Source: Deltaproteobacteria bacterium | GTDB taxonomy: Bacteria; Myxococcota_A; UBA796; CAJQPC01 | Assembly (NCBI GenBank): GCA_016717595.1 | Contig: JADKFE010000087.1 | Coordinates: 1 to 14,836, forward strand | Length of the DNA: 14,836 nucleotides | Reading direction: 5' to 3' | Program-made: the position numbers and the translations under genes | The notes under the pieces: generated by a model | Told to the model about the DNA's origin: nothing | The model's input: the letters and a program-made list of their open reading frames with translations, nothing else | Database searches by the model: none | Shown here: piece after piece, positions 5,636 through 13,857 of the stretch | How positions within the stretch are numbered: position 1 is the stretch's first letter | Layout of the letters: each line of letters starts with the position of its first letter

Positions 5636-7096
5636 ATGTCGGCCTCTCTCGCCTCGATCCTGCTCCTGTGGCCTGGGCTCGCGCACGCCGATCCCGAGGG
5701 CGACTGGGCGCTGGCCGCCACTCGCCGCGCGCTCATCGCCGCCGAGGCCCCGATGACCTTGGGCGGCGCGGATCGTTCTCCGCTCACCTTGGCCCTGGCC
5801 GCCGACGGGCTCACCGGGCCCAGGCTCGACGCCTTCACGGCGCTCACGTCGCCGGGCCTGCCCGGGGATCACGGGGTGGCGCTCACCGCGGGGGGCTTTG
5901 TGCGCCTCGCTGTAGGGGACGGTCGCACCCAGGGCCTCCTCGGCGACGCCGAGCCCGGGCTGTTGAGCCCTCGCCTGGGCGTCTCGGCCCTGGCCGTGAG
6001 CCCGTGGTGGGAGGTGAAGGCCCAGGCCCAGGGCTGGCTAGACGTGGGCGGCGGGGTGTCGGCCTCGGCGCCGGTGATGGCGGCTTGGGCGGGGCTTCGG
6101 CGGGGTCCGGCGCGGGTGGGCTTCGGGATTGAGCCCCGGGTGTTGGGCCCCGGTCGGCACAGCGCCCTGCTCTTGGGCGACGACGCCCGGCCCTTCCCCG
6201 CGGGCAGCGCCGCCGTAGAGGGTGAGGTGGGGCGTCTGGGCGTGGCCCGGGCGGAGCTGGCCATGGGCTGGCTGCAGCGTCCGCGGCGCGACGTGAACCG
6301 CCCAGGGATCATCGTCATGGACGCCCGCTGGCGGCCAAAGCCGTGGGTTGAGGTCGGCGCCAGCCGGGTGGGGCAGTTCGCCGGAGAAGGTCGGCCTTGG
6401 CCGGGGGTGGGTGAGCTGCTTCTGCCGCTGGATCCCCACATCTACGGCGATCCCGACCAGCTTGAGGCCGACAGCAACGAGCTCGCGTCCATCGACGTTC
6501 AGCTCCTCGCGCCCTTGGGCTGGGCTCACCCCCAGGCCGAGACCTTGGCCGTGTATTGGCAGTACGGCGGCGACGATCTCATCGTCGACGACTCTGGCGC
6601 CGTGCCGATCCCCCGCCTCGCCGGGGTGGCGAACCTCTTTGGCGCCGAGCTCAGCGCCGGGCCCCTCGTGCTCAACGTCGAGTACGCCCGGCTGATGGAC
6701 GACTACTTCCGCTGGTACACCGGCCACCGCGTCTACCACGAGGGCTTCACCCAAGACGGTCGATCCTTAGGCCACGTCAACGGCGGCGACTCCCAGACCT
6801 GGTGGGGCCGGGTGGGCTGGGTGACGCCGGCCTGGGGCGTGGTGCTGATGACCGAGCAGGTGCGGCGGGTGGAGGTGGTGGAGGTGCTCCAAGATCAGGT
6901 GTTCACCGCCATGACTGAAGAGCGCCGCCACCGCTACGGGCTCACGGTGATGGTGGCCGAGCCGACGCGAGGCCGCCTGGAGCTCGATCTCTCCACAGAG
7001 CGGCTTCTGGGCGGGGACTTTGTGCCCGGGGCCGATGAGCGCCTGAACCGCGCGGCGGTGACCTACACGGCGCCGATGTGGCGGCCGACGCTGTGA
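5636..7096 (+). CDS. Wzi-like capsule-assembly outer-membrane protein
   Basis: From ATG 5636 the product is 486 residues with a signal peptide (MSASLASILLLWPGLAHA, cleaved before Asp19). A TTG at 5627 would add three residues. The body resembles the capsule assembly Wzi family of outer-membrane beta-barrels: a GPGRHSALLLGDDARPFP segment near residues 171-187, strand-like stretches separated by polar loops (ELASIDVQLL, LAVYWQYGGDD, LFGAELSAGPLVLNVEYARL), and, near 362-386, the pattern Tyr-His-Glu-Gly-Phe ... GRSLGHVNGGDS, which matches the family's C-terminal signature. In Escherichia coli, Wzi helps attach group 1 capsular polysaccharide at the cell surface; the ligand here is unknown. No wza/wzb/wzc genes are in view. 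The 3' end overlaps the start of the GT-C-like gene, supporting cotranscription. The main alternative is another unclassified outer-membrane barrel. Confidence 0.72.
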   Translation: MSASLASILLLWPGLAHADPEGDWALAATRRALIAAEAPMTLGGADRSPLTLALAADGLTGPRLDAFTALTSPGLPGDHGVALTAGGFVRLAVGDGRTQGLLGDAEPGLLSPRLGVSALAVSPWWEVKAQAQGWLDVGGGVSASAPVMAAWAGLRRGPARVGFGIEPRVLGPGRHSALLLGDDARPFPAGSAAVEGEVGRLGVARAELAMGWLQRPRRDVNRPGIIVMDARWRPKPWVEVGASRVGQFAGEGRPWPGVGELLLPLDPHIYGDPDQLEADSNELASIDVQLLAPLGWAHPQAETLAVYWQYGGDDLIVDDSGAVPIPRLAGVANLFGAELSAGPLVLNVEYARLMDDYFRWYTGHRVYHEGFTQDGRSLGHVNGGDSQTWWGRVGWVTPAWGVVLMTEQVRRVEVVEVLQDQVFTAMTEERRHRYGLTVMVAEPTRGRLELDLSTERLLGGDFVPGADERLNRAAVTYTAPMWRPTL

Positions 7097-8700
7097 GGTG
7101 GGGCTCGGCGGATGTCGTCGCGGCGGTGATCCTCGCCCTGTTCGCCCCGCTGGTGACCTTGTGGCCCATCGGCGCCGACGCGCTGCTCTCCGCGCCAGGG
7201 CAAGAGGCGCCGGAGCACCTCGCCGGGCTGTGGCTCGCCGCGCAGACGGGGGACTGGCTGGTGGTCGAGACGGGGCTCTTGGCCTGGCCCGAGGGTGAGC
7301 GGTTTGTGCTCATCGACCCCCTCAACCTGCTGATCTTTCGGCCCCTCGCCGCGTGGCCGATCTTGGCGTTTAACGCCGTGCTCTGGGCGGGCTGCGCCAT
7401 CGGTGGGCTCGCCGGGGCCTTGTTGTCGCGGGAGGGCGGCGGGCGGCTGTGGGTGGGCGCGCTGCTCGGCGCCACGGCGGGGCCTTTGGGGGCGATGGCC
7501 GCGGAGGGGCAGACTGAGGCGTTCACCTTGCCCTGGGCGGCGCTGCAGCTCGTCGCGCTTCTGGCCTTCGTGCGGTTGGGCGGCCTGGGGCGTGGGATCC
7601 TCGCGGCGTTGAGCCTCGCGGCCTGCTTTTATGGGGGGCCGTACACGGGGATCTTCGCGGCGCTGGGCGCGGGGGCGGTGGGGCTGTGGTGGCTCAAGCG
7701 GCGGCCGACGGTGCTCGCCGTGGGCTTGCTGGCGCTGATCCTCGCCGCGCCCATGGCCTGGGCGACCTTGACCCAGCGTGACGAGGGCCTGCCCGGCAGC
7801 GCCAGCCGCGCCCAGATCCCCGAGCCCGAGACCGACCCCGAGGGCTTCCGAGGGGGGCTCGCCCACGGCGCGGATCTCAGCGACGCCTGGGCGCCCTTGG
7901 CCGTGACCGGCGCCGCCCCCAGCGTGGGCCACAGCGTCTATGTGGGCCTGGGGCTTTGGATCTTGGCCCTCGTGGGCCTGGTTCGGGCGCCGCGGCTCTG
8001 GCCGTGGATGGTTGGCGCGGCGGTGTTCACGGCCTTGGCCTGGGGGCCCTGGCTCTTGTGGCGCGGCGAGGTGCTGCGCCTGGGCGAGGCCCGGCTGCGG
8101 GGCCCCGTCGGCGCGTTGATGGGCGTGTTCCCCCCGGCCCAGCGGCTCAACCGCTGGTATCGGGCGGGGGTGGTGGCGGGGTTTCTGCTGCTGCCCCTCG
8201 CGGCGGCGGGCCTCAACCGGCGGGGACGGCTGCCCTTGGAGCTGCTCACGCCGCTGCTCGCCGCCGACGCGCTGTGGGGTGGCCCGGCGCGCTGGCCCCG
8301 GGCGGAGATCGCCCCGAGGTTGGCCGTAGAGGCCCAGGCGTGGGAGGGCCCCATCGTCGAGGTGCCCGCGGTGACGACGGCGTCTCGGGCCCAGGCCCCC
8401 GGCGGGGAGAACCTCCTGCTGTTGCCCCTGCACGGCCAGCCGATCAGCTCCTCGTTCTTGGGCCTGCAGCCGCCCATCGCCCAGCGCCCCGACTACATCA
8501 CCCTGCGCGATCGGGTGCGGCGCGGCGCGGATCCCGCCCCGGCGTTGTTGGGCTTACGCGACCAAGGATTTAAGACGCTGTGGTGGTCTACGGAGCACTC
8601 GCCGCTGAGCGCCGAGGCGCGTGAGGCCATCTCGGCGAGCCTCGGCCCGCCGATCCACCAAGCGGGCGGGGTGCTCGTCTGGTCTCTGTCGCCCCGTTAG
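7093..8700 (+). CDS. GT-C-like polytopic membrane glycosyltransferase candidate
   Basis: The product is about 535 residues with some ten membrane segments in its first two thirds. An early non-cytoplasmic loop with acidic residues (APGQEAPEHLAGLW) follows the first membrane segment, where GT-C enzymes carry catalytic acidic residues. The FPPAQRLNRWYRAGVVAGFLL stretch is the kind seen before the late membrane segments of such proteins. The C-terminal soluble part (EGPIVEVP ... LLPLHGQPISSSFLG ... LRDQGFKTLWWS ... SLGPP) follows the usual order of GT-C/YfhO-like extracytoplasmic domains. GT-C enzymes use lipid-linked sugars on the outer face of the inner membrane. The chosen GTG at 7093 overlaps the previous stop as GTGA; GTG at 7078 would give a 19-base overlap. 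The family is inferred from architecture, not from a definitive motif. The pairing with the Wzi-like gene suggests a surface-glycan role. Confidence 0.7.
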   Translation: MRWGSADVVAAVILALFAPLVTLWPIGADALLSAPGQEAPEHLAGLWLAAQTGDWLVVETGLLAWPEGERFVLIDPLNLLIFRPLAAWPILAFNAVLWAGCAIGGLAGALLSREGGGRLWVGALLGATAGPLGAMAAEGQTEAFTLPWAALQLVALLAFVRLGGLGRGILAALSLAACFYGGPYTGIFAALGAGAVGLWWLKRRPTVLAVGLLALILAAPMAWATLTQRDEGLPGSASRAQIPEPETDPEGFRGGLAHGADLSDAWAPLAVTGAAPSVGHSVYVGLGLWILALVGLVRAPRLWPWMVGAAVFTALAWGPWLLWRGEVLRLGEARLRGPVGALMGVFPPAQRLNRWYRAGVVAGFLLLPLAAAGLNRRGRLPLELLTPLLAADALWGGPARWPRAEIAPRLAVEAQAWEGPIVEVPAVTTASRAQAPGGENLLLLPLHGQPISSSFLGLQPPIAQRPDYITLRDRVRRGADPAPALLGLRDQGFKTLWWSTEHSPLSAEAREAISASLGPPIHQAGGVLVWSLSPR

Positions 8701-8709
8701 TGGGCGCGA

Positions 8710-9420
8710 ATGACTGAACACACCTCCACCGACGCTGACGCCGCGCCCCAAAACTCTGACACGAGCGACTGGAGCGACTGGACGGCCCACGCTCTGCGCC
8801 TCGACGCCCGGGGTGAGCTGGGTCGAGGGCCCAAGGGGCTCTTGATCGATCTCCCGGCGCTCTCACAGCCTTGGATGTGCGCGAGCGGCCTGTGTACGCC
8901 GGGCCGTCGAGATCCCAAGGCGCGGTCTTGCTGCGCGGATCTCGACGTGGTCCTGGACGATGACGAGATTCAGCGCATCGAGGCGGCCATGCCCACCTTG
9001 GCCCCGCGCCTCGCCGCCGCGGACTCGCGCTGGGCGGCGGGGGCCTTGGTCTGGCGTGACGGCGACACCTTGACCCGGCCCGGCCGCCGCTGCGCCTTCT
9101 CCCGCATCGCCCCCGAGGGCTTACGCTGCGTGCTGCACGAGATCGAGGCCCAAGACGGCCTCACGCCCGGCGCGCTGAAGCCCGCCCCCTGCCGCATGTT
9201 CCCGCTGATCTGGGTAGACGCCGACGACGGCCGGGCCCTGCTCTCGGCGGTTCACCCGCGCACGGCGCGCTTGGTGGGCACCCGGCCCGCCGCCGCCTTC
9301 CCGTGCATCGGCGAGGGGACGCTGAGCCTCGCCGAGTCCATGAAGGGGGCCTTGGTCGAGCTGCTCGGCGCCCGCGGCGCCGCGGCGGTGGTGAAGCAGG
9401 TGCGTGAGTTTCGGCGCTGA
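8710..9420 (+). CDS. Cys-rich YkgJ/DUF3109-like metal- or Fe-S-binding protein
   Basis: This 236-residue soluble protein has eight cysteines: C57 and C62 (CASGLC), C74 and C75 (a Cys-Cys pair), C128, C140 (CVLH), C161 in KPAPCRMFPL, and C199. Paired cysteines followed by a Lys-Pro-x-x-Cys-x-x-(Phe/Tyr)-Pro motif are typical of the YkgJ / DUF3109 group, annotated as zinc- or iron-sulfur-binding proteins of mostly unknown role. The first 25 residues are polar and low in complexity; there is no signal peptide. ATG at 8710 is 9 bases after the previous stop, so the gene is probably the third of the Wzi-like operon, although the ribosome binding site is weak. The Cys pattern is clear; the exact family name is a moderate-confidence match. 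Confidence 0.72.
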   Translation: MTEHTSTDADAAPQNSDTSDWSDWTAHALRLDARGELGRGPKGLLIDLPALSQPWMCASGLCTPGRRDPKARSCCADLDVVLDDDEIQRIEAAMPTLAPRLAAADSRWAAGALVWRDGDTLTRPGRRCAFSRIAPEGLRCVLHEIEAQDGLTPGALKPAPCRMFPLIWVDADDGRALLSAVHPRTARLVGTRPAAAFPCIGEGTLSLAESMKGALVELLGARGAAAVVKQVREFRR

Positions 9421-9501
9421 GATCCATCGAGGATCCGCTCAAGATCAGCGCCCTCAACGGGATATGCGAGCATGGGCGCTTCTGCCCGTGACGGAGTCCT
9501 T
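9421..9501 (+). other. Short spacer with small hairpin
   Basis: Immediately after the stop at 9420, GATCC (9421-9425) pairs with GGATC (9431-9435) around ATCGA, with further partial pairing of flanking GAG and CTC. This may be a weak terminator separating the three-gene block from the next gene. No clear promoter is seen in the rest of the spacer. Confidence 0.3.
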
Positions 9502-9852
9502 GTGTCCCACATCACCGTTCGAGCCCGCTGTGTCCTTCACCCCGACGCCCTAGCGCCGTTTAAGGCCCTCGTTCATCAGCTCAGCGCCCTGGTGCGCGCC
9601 CATGACCACGGCACCCTTCGTTATGACTGGTACTTCAACGAGGACGAGACCGTCTGTGTGCTGATCGAGGCCTATGAGAGCTCCGAGGCCACCTTGGCCC
9701 ACTTGGGCGTCGTGGCCCCGCACCTGGGCGCCCTGTTCGCGCTGTGTGACGTCGAGTTTGAGGTGTACGGCACGCCGTCGCCCGACCTGCTCGCGGCCTC
9801 GGCGAGCCTGCCCACACGACTGTTCGCGCCGTTTGAGCTGCTCCGGGGCTGA
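9502..9852 (+). CDS. Antibiotic-biosynthesis-monooxygenase (ABM) fold protein
   Basis: From the GTG at 9502 the product is 116 residues, the usual size of single-domain ABM-fold proteins (dimeric alpha/beta barrel). The layout fits the family: first strand ITVRARCVLHP, helix FKALVHQLSALVRAHDHG, strand LRYDWYFNEDETVCVLIEAYESSEA, helix LGVVAPHLGALFA, last strand VEFEVYGTPSPDL. Members include quinol monooxygenases and heme-degrading enzymes, but many have no known activity and the substrate is unknown here. GGAG lies 5 bases before this GTG; an in-frame ATG at 9472 adds ten residues without a good ribosome binding site and falls outside the fold. It is 81 bases from the previous gene, so it may be separately transcribed. 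It converges with the repeat-protein gene. Confidence 0.75.
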   Translation: MSHITVRARCVLHPDALAPFKALVHQLSALVRAHDHGTLRYDWYFNEDETVCVLIEAYESSEATLAHLGVVAPHLGALFALCDVEFEVYGTPSPDLLAASASLPTRLFAPFELLRG

Positions 9853-9872
9853 GCGGCGAGGGGCCGCTCAGC
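9848..9872. terminator. Bidirectional hairpin between convergent genes
   Basis: GCTGAGCGGC (9848-9857) and GCCGCTCAGC (9863-9872) form a perfect 10-base stem with a 5-base loop. The stop codon of the ABM-fold gene (9850-9852) and that of the repeat-protein gene (9868-9870, minus strand) sit opposite each other in the stem. There is no T-tract on either side. The position and symmetry suggest a shared terminator or 3'-end stabiliser. Confidence 0.6.
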
Positions 9873-12800
9873 GCCGCCGACGACGGCTGAGCAAGATGCC
9901 GAGGCCTAAGGCGAGGGCGCCCAAGCCCGCCGGGGCCTCGGAGGAGGCGCAGCCGCAGTCGCCGCTGTTGTCTTTGACGTCGTCGCCGCCGTCGAGGGGG
10001 TCGTTGGGGTCGGTGCCGTTGGCCACCTCGTCGCCGTCGATGGTGCCGTCGTCGTCGCTGTCGGGGTCGTTGGGGTCGGTCTGGTACACGCCGACCTCTT
10101 CAGGGTCGTCGAGGCCGTCGCCGTCGCTGTCGGGGTTCAGGGGGTCGGTGCCGTGCTCGTTGACCTCTTCGCCGTCTGTCAGCGTGTCGCCGTCGCTGTC
10201 AGGGTCTAAGGGGTCGGTGCCGATCTGAAACTCGAGGCCGTCGTCGAGCCCGTCGTCGTCGCTGTCGGCATCGAGGGGGTCGGTGCCCAGCTCTGTCTCA
10301 GCGCCGTCGGTGAGGCCGTCGTCGTCGGTGTCAGGGTTGAGGGGATCGGTGCCGGTCTGAAGCTCCAAGCCGTCATCGAGCTCGTCGCCGTCGGTGTCGG
10401 GGTTGAGGGGGTCGGTGCCGGTCTCGTTGTGCTCGTCGCCGTCGATGAGGCCGTCGTCGTCGCTGTCGTCGTCGTCGGGATCGGTGCCCAGCTCGGCCTC
10501 TTGGGCGTCAGAGAGGCCGTCCTCGTCGGCGTCGGGGACGTCGTCCAGGGGGTCCAAGGGGTCGGTGCCGTCAACATCCACCTCGACGCCGTCGCCGCGC
10601 CCGCCGCGGTCGGTGTCCTCGACGGTGGGGTCGGTGCCCGTGGTGTTGAGCTCCAGGCCGTCGTCGAGCTCGTCGCCGTCGGTGTCGGCGTCGGTGGGGT
10701 CGGTGTTGTGCTCGTTCACCTCGGCGCCGTCGCTGAGGCCGTCGCCGTCTGTGTCGGGGTTGAGGGGGTCGGCCTGGTGGATCACGAGCTCTAAGCCGTC
10801 GTCGAGCTCATCGCCGTCGCTGTCCGCCTCGGCGGGGTCGGTGCCGTGCTCGTTGACCTCTTCGCCGTCGGAGACGCCGTCGCCGTCGCTGTCTTGGGCG
10901 TTGGGGTCGGAGCCCGCGGCGCCGAACTCTAAGCCGTCGTCGAGCTCGTCACCGTCGCTGTCGGCGTTCTCAGGGTCGGTGCCGACCTCGTAGACCTCCT
11001 CACCGTCGCTCAGGCCGTCGCCGTCGCTGTCCTCAACCTCGGGATCCGTGCCGAAGGCGGCCTCCTCATCGTCGCCCAGGCCGTCGCCGTCGGTGTCGTC
11101 AGGGTTCACCACGTCGTCGTCAGGGTTCAGGGGGTCGGTGTCAGTGACGAGCACCTCGACGCCGTCGGTGGCCCCGCCGCCGTCTGTGTCGTCGTCGTTG
11201 GGATCGGTGCTGTGCTCGTTGACCTCCTCGCCGTCGCTGAGCGCGTCATCGTCGCTGTCGGGGTCGGTGGGGTCGGTGGAGTGCTCGGAGATCTCCTCGT
11301 CGTCGGTGAGGCCGTCGTCGTCGGTGTCGTCGTCGTTGGGGTCGCTGTGGTGGGCGCCGAGCTCTAAGCCGTCGTCTACCTCGTCGCCGTCGCTGTCGGC
11401 CTGGGTGGGATCGCTCCCGAGCACCAGCTCCTCAAAGCCGTCAGAGAGGCCGTCGCCGTCTGTGTCGGGGTTGAGGGGGTCGGTCTCGCCGCCGTTGGCC
11501 TCGGCGCCGTCAGAGAGGCCGTCGCCGTCGGTGTCCTCGTCGTTGGGGTCGGTGCCGGTGGTGTCCACCTCGTCGCCGTCATCAATCCCGTCGCCGTCGC
11601 TGTCGGGGTCGCGGCTGTCGGTGCCAAAGGCGAGCTCCTCTTCGTTGGTGAGGCCGTCGCCGTCGCGGTCACCGCCGTCGGGCAGGTCGTCGTCGGGGTT
11701 CAGGGGGTCGGTGTCGGAGACGAGCACCTCGACGCCGTCGATCACGCCGCCGCCGTCTGTGTCGGCGTCGTTGGGGTCGGTCGTGTGCTCGAACACCTCC
11801 TCGCCGTCGTCTAAGGCGTCGTCGTCGCTGTCGGGGTCGAGGGGGTCTGTGTCGTACGCGTCGAGCTCTTCACCGTCGCTGAGGCCGTCGTTGTCGGAGT
11901 CTTCGTCGTTGGGGTCGGTGCCGTGGGTGAGCTGCTCCTCGCCGTCGTCGAGGCCGTCGCCGTCTGTGTCATCATCGGTGGGGTCGGTGCCCAGCACCGC
12001 GGACTCCAGGCCGTCGCCGAGGCCGTCGCCGTCGGTGTCGTCGTCGTTGGGATCGGAGCCGGTGGTGTTGACCTCTTCACCGTCATCGAGGCCGTCGTCG
12101 TCGCTGTCGCCGTCGGTGGGGTCTGTTGAGTGTTCGTTGACCTCTTCACCGTCATCGAGGCCGTCGTCGTCGGTGTCTGGGTCCGCGGGGTCGGTGTTGT
12201 GGGAGCCGACCTCCTCGCCGTCGCCGAGGCTGTCGCCGTCGCTGTCGCCGTCGTTGGGATCAGAGCCGTGGTTCAGCACCTCCTCGCCGTCGTTGAGGCC
12301 GTCGCCGTCGCTGTCGGCGTCGGAGGGGTCGGTGTTGTGGGTGTTGACCTCCTCAAGGTCGCCGAGGCCGTCGTCGTCGCTGTCGGTCTCCGTGGGGTCA
12401 GATCCGTGGGTGTTGACCTCGTCGCCGTCGGAGAGGCCGTCGCCGTCTGTGTCGGAATCTAAGGGGTCTGAGCCGGCGGTGTTCACCTCTTCGCAGTCGT
12501 CGAGGCCGTCGCCGTCGGTGTCATCAAGGTTTGGGTCGCTGCCGACCTCACAGGACTCTTCAGCGTCGGTGAGGCAGTCGCCGTCGCTGTTTGTGGTGGA
12601 GCGCACCACGGTGACCGTGAGCGTGGCGCTGGTGTCGCTCTCGACGAAGGTGTAGGTGTCGAGCAGGGAGTTGTTGCCTTTGCCCGAGTCGGCGAACTGG
12701 CCCCAGGCGCGGGCGTTGACGTTCGGCGAGGCCGCCGCGGTGTAGCTGCCGGAGTTGACGCCGCCTGGGCCCGAGGTCTCTAAGCCGATGTCCCCGTTGG

Positions 12801-13857
12801 GCATCGCGGCGGCTTTGGACTGCACCTCGCTGTCGTTCCAGTACATGTCGAGGCCGGTTCGGGCGCCTGCGGCGTCCACCTCAAACATGCGCATGCCTTT
12901 GTACGAGGTCTCGATGTCGTTCGCGACCTGGTGGAACTCGCCGACGGTGACGAGCACCTCACAATCGTAGGTGCCCTCAGGGATGTTGGCCCCGGTGTTG
13001 TCCAAGCCGTCCCAGGTGATCGTGCTGTCACCTTTGGAGATGCTGTCCAGGAGGTGCAGATCGTCATCGGTGGTGAAGTCAAACACGCCGTCGTTGTTTA
13101 GGTCGCAGATGACGTGGGCGACGCCGTTGACGGTGGAGGTGAAGCTGAACTCACCGGAGCTTGAGCCCGAGACGACCGTGTCACATTCTAAGGCCCCCGA
13201 GGCGAAGCCCGCGGCGCTCACCGAGGGCGTGAGGCTCGTGTAGGTCGCTTTGGACGGCGGGTTGAGGTAGATCGGGTACTCGACGGCCAGGGTGCGGGTG
13301 CCGTCGTTGATGACGCTGCGCCCGTCGGCGTCGTCGACGCCGTAGCTGTTGGCGAAGACCTGGTACACGAAGCCCGAGAAGCCGTCGAGGAGCAGCTCAA
13401 TGACCGCGGTGTCCGAGGACGAGCCGCCATCGACCATGATGTAGACGCTCGTGTTGAGCGCCACAGACGAGCCGTAGGAGCCGGTGTCGACGTACCAGAC
13501 ATAGCTCCAGACCCGGCCGCCGCCGTCGATGGCGTCGTTCACCGTCAGATCCCAGGCCGACTCGTCTGTGCTGAGTGTGACCTTGTAGGCCCCGGCGGTG
13601 GTGGGCGTGATCGTGCGGCCGCTGGTGAAGGTTCCTAAGGACTTGCCTGAAGGATCCGTCACGGTGATGGTGCTCGCGCCGGTCCAGGTGATCGTCTCGA
13701 CGCTGGCGTCGAGGATGTCGACGTAGAGCGTGGTGCGCGACTCTAAGTCTTGGGTGGTCTGGAGATCGCCGCTGCCCTCGGCGTGGCCAGGTCTGGGCGC
13801 CAGGAGCCCCAACAGCACGAGCGTAGCGAGGGGGGCTTTGGGGCGGGTGAGGCGCAT
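9868..13857 (-). CDS. Giant secreted TSP3-repeat protein with MYXO-CTERM anchor
   Basis: This 1,329-residue protein starts at ATG 13857 with AGGA 7 bases upstream. It has a signal peptide (MRLTRPKAPLATLVLLGLLA, cleavage near Gly-His-Ala). Residues about 30-420 form beta-rich domains, including a DLNNDGVFD calcium-loop-like motif and a FlgD/Ig-like segment (GDSTITWDGLDNTGANIPEG, about 275-325). Residues 423-1293 are 37 consecutive thrombospondin type-3-like repeats, mostly 23 residues, with consensus (S/T)-D-x-D-G-L-x-D-G-E-E ... (G/S/N)-(S/T)-D-P-x-x-x-D; these bind calcium in characterised proteins. Cys428, Cys436 and Cys455 in the first two repeats may form a capping disulfide. The end (C1301-G-C1303, hydrophobic 1310-1323, Arg x5) is a MYXO-CTERM signal, a type processed by myxosortases. 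The protein is probably surface-exposed and calcium-stiffened; adhesin or matrix roles are possible but not shown. It has no clear cotranscribed partner. Confidence 0.9.
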   Translation of the reverse strand: MRLTRPKAPLATLVLLGLLAPRPGHAEGSGDLQTTQDLESRTTLYVDILDASVETITWTGASTITVTDPSGKSLGTFTSGRTITPTTAGAYKVTLSTDESAWDLTVNDAIDGGGRVWSYVWYVDTGSYGSSVALNTSVYIMVDGGSSSDTAVIELLLDGFSGFVYQVFANSYGVDDADGRSVINDGTRTLAVEYPIYLNPPSKATYTSLTPSVSAAGFASGALECDTVVSGSSSGEFSFTSTVNGVAHVICDLNNDGVFDFTTDDDLHLLDSISKGDSTITWDGLDNTGANIPEGTYDCEVLVTVGEFHQVANDIETSYKGMRMFEVDAAGARTGLDMYWNDSEVQSKAAAMPNGDIGLETSGPGGVNSGSYTAAASPNVNARAWGQFADSGKGNNSLLDTYTFVESDTSATLTVTVVRSTTNSDGDCLTDAEESCEVGSDPNLDDTDGDGLDDCEEVNTAGSDPLDSDTDGDGLSDGDEVNTHGSDPTETDSDDDGLGDLEEVNTHNTDPSDADSDGDGLNDGEEVLNHGSDPNDGDSDGDSLGDGEEVGSHNTDPADPDTDDDGLDDGEEVNEHSTDPTDGDSDDDGLDDGEEVNTTGSDPNDDDTDGDGLGDGLESAVLGTDPTDDDTDGDGLDDGEEQLTHGTDPNDEDSDNDGLSDGEELDAYDTDPLDPDSDDDALDDGEEVFEHTTDPNDADTDGGGVIDGVEVLVSDTDPLNPDDDLPDGGDRDGDGLTNEEELAFGTDSRDPDSDGDGIDDGDEVDTTGTDPNDEDTDGDGLSDGAEANGGETDPLNPDTDGDGLSDGFEELVLGSDPTQADSDGDEVDDGLELGAHHSDPNDDDTDDDGLTDDEEISEHSTDPTDPDSDDDALSDGEEVNEHSTDPNDDDTDGGGATDGVEVLVTDTDPLNPDDDVVNPDDTDGDGLGDDEEAAFGTDPEVEDSDGDGLSDGEEVYEVGTDPENADSDGDELDDGLEFGAAGSDPNAQDSDGDGVSDGEEVNEHGTDPAEADSDGDELDDGLELVIHQADPLNPDTDGDGLSDGAEVNEHNTDPTDADTDGDELDDGLELNTTGTDPTVEDTDRGGRGDGVEVDVDGTDPLDPLDDVPDADEDGLSDAQEAELGTDPDDDDSDDDGLIDGDEHNETGTDPLNPDTDGDELDDGLELQTGTDPLNPDTDDDGLTDGAETELGTDPLDADSDDDGLDDGLEFQIGTDPLDPDSDGDTLTDGEEVNEHGTDPLNPDSDGDGLDDPEEVGVYQTDPNDPDSDDDGTIDGDEVANGTDPNDPLDGGDDVKDNSGDCGCASSEAPAGLGALALGLGILLSRRRRR
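9979..12591 (-). repeat. Array of 37 TSP3-like repeats with eight-repeat superperiod
   Basis: Tandem units of about 69 bases encode calcium-binding-type repeats. Repeats 13, 21 and 29 have a variant core (D-G-G-G or R-G-G, then D-G-V-E-V) and a lengthened linker (DPLNPDDD or DPLDPLDD). Repeat 37, the last, also carries a long linker (DPNDPLDGGDD). The spacing is exactly eight repeats, so the array looks built from a block of eight units duplicated as a whole. Confidence 0.85.

Noticed and set aside
7063..8433. 456-codon minus-strand open frame
   Set aside because: The Arg/Gly/Gln/Pro-rich composition is typical of a GC-rich shadow; the plus strand encodes a convincing membrane protein.
9979..12591. 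CRISPR-like array
   Set aside because: Units are about 69 bases, contiguous and in frame with coding, without unique spacers between identical repeats. It is a protein repeat.
11048..12655. Long plus-strand open frame rich in Ser, Pro and Val opposite the repeat protein
   Set aside because: It is the mirror of the Asp/Gly codon repeats: the antisense of GAC/GGC arrays is automatically open and Ser/Val-rich. The minus-strand protein has a signal peptide, a conserved repeat and a C-terminal anchor.
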